DNA of 11,541 nucleotides from 630D-37 sp037447295 (GTDB lineage: Bacteria; Chloroflexota; Anaerolineae; Anaerolineales; Villigracilaceae). Made by a program: the position numbers and the translations under genes. Below the pieces are notes generated by a model, which saw only the letters and a list, made by a program, of their open reading frames with translations, did no database searches and was not told where the DNA came from. Location: contig JBBIGZ010000086.1 in NCBI GenBank assembly GCA_037447295.1, positions 1-11,541 of the forward strand, given 5' to 3'. Below, piece by piece: positions 6,805-11,541 of this stretch; position 1 is the stretch's first letter, and each line of letters starts with the position of its first letter.

Positions 6805-6833
6805 GGCGGGAGTACTCCTCCCGCCTCTTTTTT
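6805..6833 (+). terminator. Rho-independent terminator of groES-groEL
   Basis: GGCGGGAG (6805-6812) pairs perfectly with CTCCCGCC (6818-6825) around a 5-nt loop and is followed by TCTTTTTT. It starts 18 nt after the groEL stop codon. Confidence 0.93.
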
Positions 6834-6860
6834 AATCCACGCAATGAGCAACAAACATAA

Positions 6861-6888
6861 AAAAGGGAAAGCCGGTCTGCTCCCTTTT
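6861..6888. terminator. Possible second, weaker terminator hairpin
   Basis: AAAAGGGA (6861-6868) and TCCCTTTT (6881-6888) form an 8-bp stem with a 12-nt loop. The A-run before and T-run after would make it usable in either direction. The stem is AT-rich and the loop is large, so support is modest. Confidence 0.35.
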
Positions 6889-7266
6889 AGCAGCTGCTCT
6901 TTTCCCCAACAGGGCGGCTACGTTTAGACCGTTTGCCAAATGATTACCGCCAAAAGCTAATCAGTCAACTCACATTCGCCTGACCAAGGGCTACACCCCG
7001 TGAATGGAGCCAGTCGAATTCTTTCGGTCTCCTTATCGCCGGACGATTTATCCCCTTAGCAACCGCGAGTTTTTCTCATATCGAGTTTTACCCAAGGGCG
7101 GCTTGTTCAAGCAGAATCGTCTGCAATTTTGCCTAAACTCGAATATAATTTACATCAAATCTGCCACAAAAACTATTTTGACCACAAAGCGCTAAGCATC
7201 TTCGCTTATTTCTCGATTTTGTGCGGAGAAGTGGGTCTCCAAACGGGAAACTCTTTATTTTACGTA

Positions 7267-7370
7267 GCCTTATGGTGAAGGACTTTTTGTGGTAAGATCC
7301 GCGAAACCCATGTTCATTTGTGTCCTATCCCATCAAATCGGCGTAAGACACGTTTTTTGCAAGAGAGTGA
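7267..7370 (+). repeat. Degenerate dispersed repeat, copy B
   Basis: This is the partner of copy A at 2684-2822. The best-conserved part is 7308-7370, with TGTTC followed by TGTCCTAT, and AGACA followed by TTTTTTGCA and GAGAGT. It lies in the spacer upstream of the kinase gene, so it could be part of its leader or simply old repeat debris. Confidence 0.45.
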
Positions 7371-7513
7371 CGCGTAATTGTCCTTTCTCTTGGGCAGGAG
7401 GTTGCCTGCAGAGAACGTAGTTCCAGGCTTTTTACACCAAATTCTTCATCCTTCCCACCTTTCCAGATTGGAGATGCGATCGCACATCAAAAGGAGATAC
7501 GGAGGACAAAGAT

Positions 7514-9565
7514 ATGCATCATATCCGCACTTTCTTTACCCCTCACCCTTCCCTGGAAAACAATTCCCCTGAATGGGTACAGGCAAGACTCTCTATTCTC
7601 GTCCCATTGATCGCCTTGTTTTTCTACTTTTTACCGGAACTGCTCATCGAGGCAGATAAGAATATCCTCTTGGGTGTTCTCTTGCTGATTAGCTCGGTAG
7701 CAGCTGTGATTTCCTTTTTACTGGCGCGTACCCTTGCCTACCGACTCAGCAGTGTCGTTTTGCTTGGCTTCTGGCTCCTGGATATGTCCATAGATATCAT
7801 AGGCGAGCCGGGAAATCTCAGCGAGCCGAGGAACCTATTCTGGATGATTTTTGGCTTGCTTATGGCCTTTTTGCTGCTCAGGCCACCGGCTTATGGAATT
7901 TACACGCTGATCGCCGCTTCAATCCTGCTTGTAGATTGGCTGTTAGTCCCTCACTCTCCCACAATCGTTAGACTGCATCTCAATCGCTTGCTCATGTTTC
8001 TGATCTCGGCAATTCTGCTTGGAATCTCAAACTATATTCTCTACCTCAGCAATCGCGAGCGCTATCAGGCTCAGCAGGAGATCAAAGCACAAAAGGATTA
8101 TATGCAGGTGTTGATAGATAGCCTGAGTTCTCCTTTTTACGTGATCGACCCAAAAACCTATGAAATTCGCTTTGCCAACCGCGCCGCCAGGGCACTGGGA
8201 ATTGAGCGCGGCAATAAGTTGCTGACCTGTTATCGCCTCACCCACCGGCGAGAAACACCCTGCTCAGGCCTCGATCATCCCTGCCCATTGCAACAAGTAA
8301 CAAGCGCAAAACAGCCTTACACCGTCGAGCACATCCATTACAAGCCAGATGGTTCACCCTATCATGCCGAAGTCCATGCCTATCCCATTTTGGATTCCAA
8401 AGGTGAAGTGACCGAGATGATCGAGTACTCACTCGATATCACCGCACGAAGACGGGCCGAGGAGCATATCCGCAAGCTCGAACGCGCCGTGGAACATGCC
8501 GCTTCAGGCGTGATTATTACAGATACAAACGGCACCATCGAGTACGCCAATCCGGTGATACAACGCACGACCGGTTACAGTTTTTCAGAATTTATCGGGC
8601 AGAATCCCAGGATACTGAAATCCGGAAAGATGCCCCAGGAGGTATACGCTGACCTTTGGCGCACGATTAAACGCGGAGAGATATGGCAAGGGGAAATGAT
8701 CAACCGGCGTAAGGATGGATCACTGTATTATGAGCTTATGACCATCGCACCGGTTCGCAATGAGCACGGTGAGATTACTAACTTTGTGGCGATCAAGCTC
8801 GATATTACTCGCCAGAAGGAACTAGAAGAGATGCTTCGCGCAGAAAAAGAACGCGCCGAAGCTGCTAGCCGCTTCAAGAGCCGTTTGCTGGCCAACATCA
8901 GCCATGATATGCGCACCCCACTCGGAGCGATTATCGGCTATGGAGAAATGCTCCTGGACGAGGTCCTTGGAAGCCTAAACACAGAACAACAAGAAAAAAT
9001 ACGTGAAATGATCCAGAGCGCCGAACGGCTCAATACCATGATCACTAACTTGTTACACCAAGCCGAGCTGGAAAGCGGGAAATTGCGTTTCAATCCGCGA
9101 TCTTTTGCTCCAACGGAGCTTTTGAAAGTTCTGAGCCCCAGCCTGGCACTGGCAAAATGGAAGGGATTGGAAGTAATCACGGAGATCGATCCCTCGCTAC
9201 CCAATACGCTGAGGGGCGACCTTTACTGGATACAGCAGGTTCTCCTCAACTTACTGGATAATGCCATCAAATACACAGAGAAGGGACGGGTTTTGGTTCG
9301 AGTGCGCCGCATGGATGAGGCTCATTGGGCCGTAGAAGTGCAGGATACTGGGATCGGCATTCCACCCGAAAAGCACGAAGCCATCTTCGAGGTTTTTACC
9401 CAGGCAGATGAATCCCACCAGTATTACGGTTCAGGACTAGGTCTTTCGATCGTGCGGCAATTGGTCGAAGAGATGCATGGCCGCATTTTGCTGGAGAGTG
9501 CTCTCGGCAAAGGAAGTACATTCACCGCCATATTCCCTATCGAAGGAGAAGCCCATGCTGCGTGA
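7514..9565 (+). CDS. Membrane sensor histidine kinase with two PAS domains
   Basis: The 683-residue kinase should autophosphorylate in response to an unknown signal and pass phosphate to the adjacent regulator. It has about six membrane segments (roughly 26-45, 51-71, 78-96, 107-123, 126-145, 159-178) with short loops and no large outer domain. PAS 1 (about 195-315) carries a C239-x4-H244-x5-C250-x6-C257 cluster ending in CPL. PAS 2 (about 320-435) is a standard PAS/PAC unit. The dimerisation domain has the H box ISH464DMRTPLG, and the ATPase domain has N579-LLDN, DTGIGI (611-616) and GSGLGLS. The start at 7514 has GGAGG 8 nt upstream. The gene overlaps the regulator by 11 nt. The ligand or cofactor is not known; metal, haem or redox sensing by PAS 1 is inference. 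Confidence 0.93.
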   Translation: MHHIRTFFTPHPSLENNSPEWVQARLSILVPLIALFFYFLPELLIEADKNILLGVLLLISSVAAVISFLLARTLAYRLSSVVLLGFWLLDMSIDIIGEPGNLSEPRNLFWMIFGLLMAFLLLRPPAYGIYTLIAASILLVDWLLVPHSPTIVRLHLNRLLMFLISAILLGISNYILYLSNRERYQAQQEIKAQKDYMQVLIDSLSSPFYVIDPKTYEIRFANRAARALGIERGNKLLTCYRLTHRRETPCSGLDHPCPLQQVTSAKQPYTVEHIHYKPDGSPYHAEVHAYPILDSKGEVTEMIEYSLDITARRRAEEHIRKLERAVEHAASGVIITDTNGTIEYANPVIQRTTGYSFSEFIGQNPRILKSGKMPQEVYADLWRTIKRGEIWQGEMINRRKDGSLYYELMTIAPVRNEHGEITNFVAIKLDITRQKELEEMLRAEKERAEAASRFKSRLLANISHDMRTPLGAIIGYGEMLLDEVLGSLNTEQQEKIREMIQSAERLNTMITNLLHQAELESGKLRFNPRSFAPTELLKVLSPSLALAKWKGLEVITEIDPSLPNTLRGDLYWIQQVLLNLLDNAIKYTEKGRVLVRVRRMDEAHWAVEVQDTGIGIPPEKHEAIFEVFTQADESHQYYGSGLGLSIVRQLVEEMHGRILLESALGKGSTFTAIFPIEGEAHAA

Positions 9566-9914
9566 AATTTTGATCGTTGAGGACGATCCCTATCAAGCAG
9601 AGATCTTCCGCTTTGCCTTGGCACAAACCGGCTTGGTCGTACACCATTTGAAAGATGGAGCTGCCGTATTACCTTTTCTACAAGAGCACAAACCGGCACT
9701 TGTGGTACTTGACTTGCACTTGCCAAACCTGAGAGGAGATAAAATCCTGGAGGCATTACGGGCGGACCCTGCCACCGCCCAATGCAAAGTGATCCTGGCG
9801 ACTGCCGACCCTCGTCTGGCAGATCGGCTCCAGGAACAGGCTGATTTGGTGTTGCTCAAACCGGTAAGCTATCAGCAGCTCAAAGAATTAGCCAAGCGTT
9901 TGTTGGCCGAGTGA
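9555..9914 (+). CDS. Single-domain response regulator (CheY-like receiver)
   Basis: The 119-residue protein is a lone receiver domain with no DNA-binding or enzymatic output. It shows the acidic pair D10/D11, phospho-acceptor D53 in VVLDLHLP, T83 in the LATAD segment and K102 in LLKPV, so it should accept phosphate from the kinase just upstream. The ATG at 9555 lies inside the last codons of the kinase gene, with AAGGAG 6 nt upstream, which indicates translational coupling. A longer frame from 9477 would overlap the kinase further and has no ribosome-binding site. Downstream output must come from a protein partner outside this window. Confidence 0.93.
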   Translation: MLREILIVEDDPYQAEIFRFALAQTGLVVHHLKDGAAVLPFLQEHKPALVVLDLHLPNLRGDKILEALRADPATAQCKVILATADPRLADRLQEQADLVLLKPVSYQQLKELAKRLLAE

Positions 9915-9945
9915 GAATGCATTCTGGAAACCTAGCAACAGGCAA

Positions 9946-11541
9946 TTATCCCTCTTTCTCGTCCTCTTCTATCCCATCTTCCCCTTCTATGAGCACCTCA
10001 CGCTCGCGGCCGGGACCTTCCGGCGGGCCGACGACGCCGCGCGCTTCGAGCTCATCCAATAGACGGGCGGCGCGCGGGTAGCCAATGCGCAAGCGACGTT
10101 GGAGCAACGAGGCAGAGGCGCGACGGGTTTGGCGCAGGATGCGAATGGCTTCTTCGATCAGTGCATCTTCCTGTTCGTCTTCTTCGGCCAGCAACCGTTC
10201 CCACGGGGCCGCCGAATCGGTAGCGGGAGAGACCTTTTGCCAGTAGCCAAGCAGGCGGTCGATCTCGGCATCGCCGACGAAGACGCCTTGCGCTCGGATC
10301 GGGGTACCTACTTCCGGGTTCAGGAAGAGCATATCGCCACGGCCGAGCAGGGTTTCGGCACCGGGCATATCCAGGATGACGCGGCTATCCACACCGGAGG
10401 CCACGGCGAAGGCAAGGCGCGCCGGAAAGTTGGCTTTGATCAGGCCCGTGATGACATCCGTGCTGGGGCGCTGCGTGGCAACGACGAGGTGAATGCCGGT
10501 GGCACGCGCCATCTGTGCCAGGCGCACCAGGTTGTGTTCGGTCTGATCGGGGGCGGCCATGATTAGATCGGCAAGCTCATCAATGAGAATGACGATGCGC
10601 GGGATGGGAGGCTGTTTTTGGCGCACTAGGCGTTGATTGTAGCTCTGGAGATCGCGCGCATGGACACTTTCCAGCAGGCGATAGCGATTTTCCATCTCGG
10701 TTACGGCCCAGCGGAGCGCGGCCAAGATGCGCTCGATCTGGGTTTCCACTTTGCCATAGAGGTGCGGCAGGCCGTTGAAGCGGATGAGCTCGACCATTTT
10801 CGAGTCGATCATCACCAGGCGCAGCTCCTGGGGGGTGTTGTTCATCGCCAGGCAGGTGGCAATGGCGGTGAGACAGACCGATTTCCCGGAACCGGTAGTG
10901 CCGGCGATCAGCAGGTGCGGCAAGCGCGCCAGATCGGCCAGCACGGGTTGGCCGGAGACATCGCGCCCCAAGGCCAGGGTGAGCGGGCTGCGCTGTTTGC
11001 GGAATTCCTCACTTTCCAAGATAGAGCGCAGGCGGACGACACTATTGCGCCCATTCGGCACCTCGATGCCGACATATGGTTTGCCGGGGACTGGGGCTTC
11101 GATGCGCAAACGCTCCGCAGCCAGCGCCAAGGCCAGATCGCGTTGCAAGGCGGCGATCTGGGCAACGCGCACTTTCATTTGCTGTTCGTCTTCTCCGTTT
11201 CCTTTGCGAATGAAGCCGGGTTGAACGGCATATTGGGTGATTGTCGGCCCTACCCGAAAGCCGACGACGCGTGCTGGGATGCCGAATTCGGCCAGGGTTT
11301 TTTCGATCAGGCCGGCGGTCTGGTTGATGGTGCGCTCATCGGGACGATAGTTCGTATCCGGAAGCAGGAGATCGAGGGGCGGTAGATCGGTGCGACGGGG
11401 AATCGGCTCGCTCGGTGCTTCTTCTTTTTTCGGTGGCAGGCGAAAGGATTTGCGAAATTCAGGCGGCAAGGTTGGGGCAGGGCGCGGCACAGGAGAAGGC
11501 TTCGGCGCATCCGTAGCCGAGGGGACGGGCAGCATAGCTGC
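9946..11541 (-). CDS. ftsK: DNA translocase FtsK/SpoIIIE family, N-terminally partial
   Basis: FtsK pumps DNA through the division septum to finish chromosome segregation. The frame is open to the right window edge; numbering here uses a Met at 11535, which may not be the start. Visible parts are a Pro-rich linker (about 1-55), the alpha domain (about 60-170), the RecA-like motor with Walker A GTTGSGKS (212-219) and Walker B VILIDE (315-320), the VATQRPSTDVITG segment (352-364), and a C-terminal winged-helix gamma domain (about 455-510) of the type that reads polar KOPS/SRS-like sequences. An acidic tail follows. The N-terminal membrane anchor, if present, lies outside the window. The gene converges on the regulator gene with a 31-nt gap. 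Confidence 0.95.
   Translation of the reverse strand, partial: AAMLPVPSATDAPKPSPVPRPAPTLPPEFRKSFRLPPKKEEAPSEPIPRRTDLPPLDLLLPDTNYRPDERTINQTAGLIEKTLAEFGIPARVVGFRVGPTITQYAVQPGFIRKGNGEDEQQMKVRVAQIAALQRDLALALAAERLRIEAPVPGKPYVGIEVPNGRNSVVRLRSILESEEFRKQRSPLTLALGRDVSGQPVLADLARLPHLLIAGTTGSGKSVCLTAIATCLAMNNTPQELRLVMIDSKMVELIRFNGLPHLYGKVETQIERILAALRWAVTEMENRYRLLESVHARDLQSYNQRLVRQKQPPIPRIVILIDELADLIMAAPDQTEHNLVRLAQMARATGIHLVVATQRPSTDVITGLIKANFPARLAFAVASGVDSRVILDMPGAETLLGRGDMLFLNPEVGTPIRAQGVFVGDAEIDRLLGYWQKVSPATDSAAPWERLLAEEDEQEDALIEEAIRILRQTRRASASLLQRRLRIGYPRAARLLDELEARGVVGPPEGPGREREVLIEGEDGIEEDEKEG

Larger units (their letters stand above)
6834..7513. other. Long non-coding spacer between groEL and the sensor kinase
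   Basis: Almost 680 bases without a credible gene. An open frame at 7004-7195 (63 codons) has no ribosome-binding site and a composition typical of junk. An exact TATAAT occurs at 7144-7149, but no good -35 box lies 16-18 bp before it. The segment 7174-7187, TTTTGACCACAAAG, is an inverted 14-bp match to 2703-2716. A diverged dispersed repeat covers about 7267-7370. The last 20 bases carry two purine-rich ribosome-binding motifs for the kinase gene. Confidence 0.55.

Noticed and set aside
5693..6844. Long open frame (383 codons) antisense to groEL
   Set aside because: It mirrors the conserved groEL coding sequence, resembles no family I know, is rich in His, Asp and Gln as antisense frames of GC-rich genes are, and has no ribosome-binding site.
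7144..7149. Perfect TATAAT as a promoter of the sensor kinase
   Set aside because: No -35 box at 16-18 bp, and it lies about 370 bp from the start codon in AT-rich DNA where such hexamers arise by chance.
7004..7195. 63-codon open frame in the groEL-kinase spacer
   Set aside because: No ribosome-binding site, no recognisable motif, and it runs into the degenerate repeat region.
9914..9925. Palindrome AGAATGCATTCT at the regulator stop codon as a terminator
   Set aside because: A 12-bp uninterrupted palindrome leaves no proper loop and has no T-run after it.
10633..11385. Open frame (250 codons) antisense to ftsK
   Set aside because: It lies wholly opposite conserved FtsK motor sequence and shows no domain or start signal.

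Overview
The window looks like a chromosomal segment of a Gram-positive-type or Chloroflexota-like bacterium. I favour Anaerolineae-type Chloroflexota, at moderate confidence. The grounds are a CIRCE-controlled groES-groEL operon, a GroEL ending in PMPEY with no GGM tail, a MurE with EDPR where meso-DAP enzymes have DNPR, and a mix of GC-rich genes with AT-rich spacers. This taxonomic call is inference, since no marker such as rRNA is present.

Layout. (1) Positions 1-1838, minus strand: a tightly coupled three-gene unit, transcribed from right to left. It encodes an ACR3/bile-acid-symporter superfamily transporter, an OsmC-like protein and a CDF cation-efflux transporter cut by the window edge. 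(2) Positions 1841-2421: an internally deleted insertion sequence with perfect 18-bp terminal inverted repeats and a wrecked IS4-type (YREK) transposase. It sits 2 bp upstream of the transporter start codon, so the visible Shine-Dalgarno of that gene lies inside the IS end. (3) Positions 2422-2901: AT-rich non-coding DNA with a degenerate dispersed repeat. (4) Positions 2902-4467, minus: murE. (5) Positions 4468-4820: a divergent regulatory region with a murE promoter candidate, a groE promoter and a perfect CIRCE operator. (6) Positions 4821-6787, plus: groES-groEL, closed by a strong terminator. (7) Positions 6834-7513: AT-rich non-coding DNA with a second, diverged copy of the repeat. (8) Positions 7514-9914, plus: a membrane sensor kinase with two PAS domains, translationally coupled to a single-domain response regulator. 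(9) Positions 9946-11541, minus: an FtsK/SpoIIIE DNA translocase, convergent with the regulator and cut at its N-terminal end.

Functionally, the window combines a small stress or metal(loid)-export unit, cell-wall synthesis (murE), HrcA-regulated chaperonin, a two-component pathway of unknown signal and chromosome segregation (ftsK). I found no RNA gene, CRISPR array or phage module, and no clear new defence system. The most unusual item is the IS remnant that appears to have replaced the native leader and ribosome-binding site of the transporter operon. Next are the cysteine/histidine cluster in the first PAS domain of the kinase and the loss of the ACR3 glutamate in the transporter.
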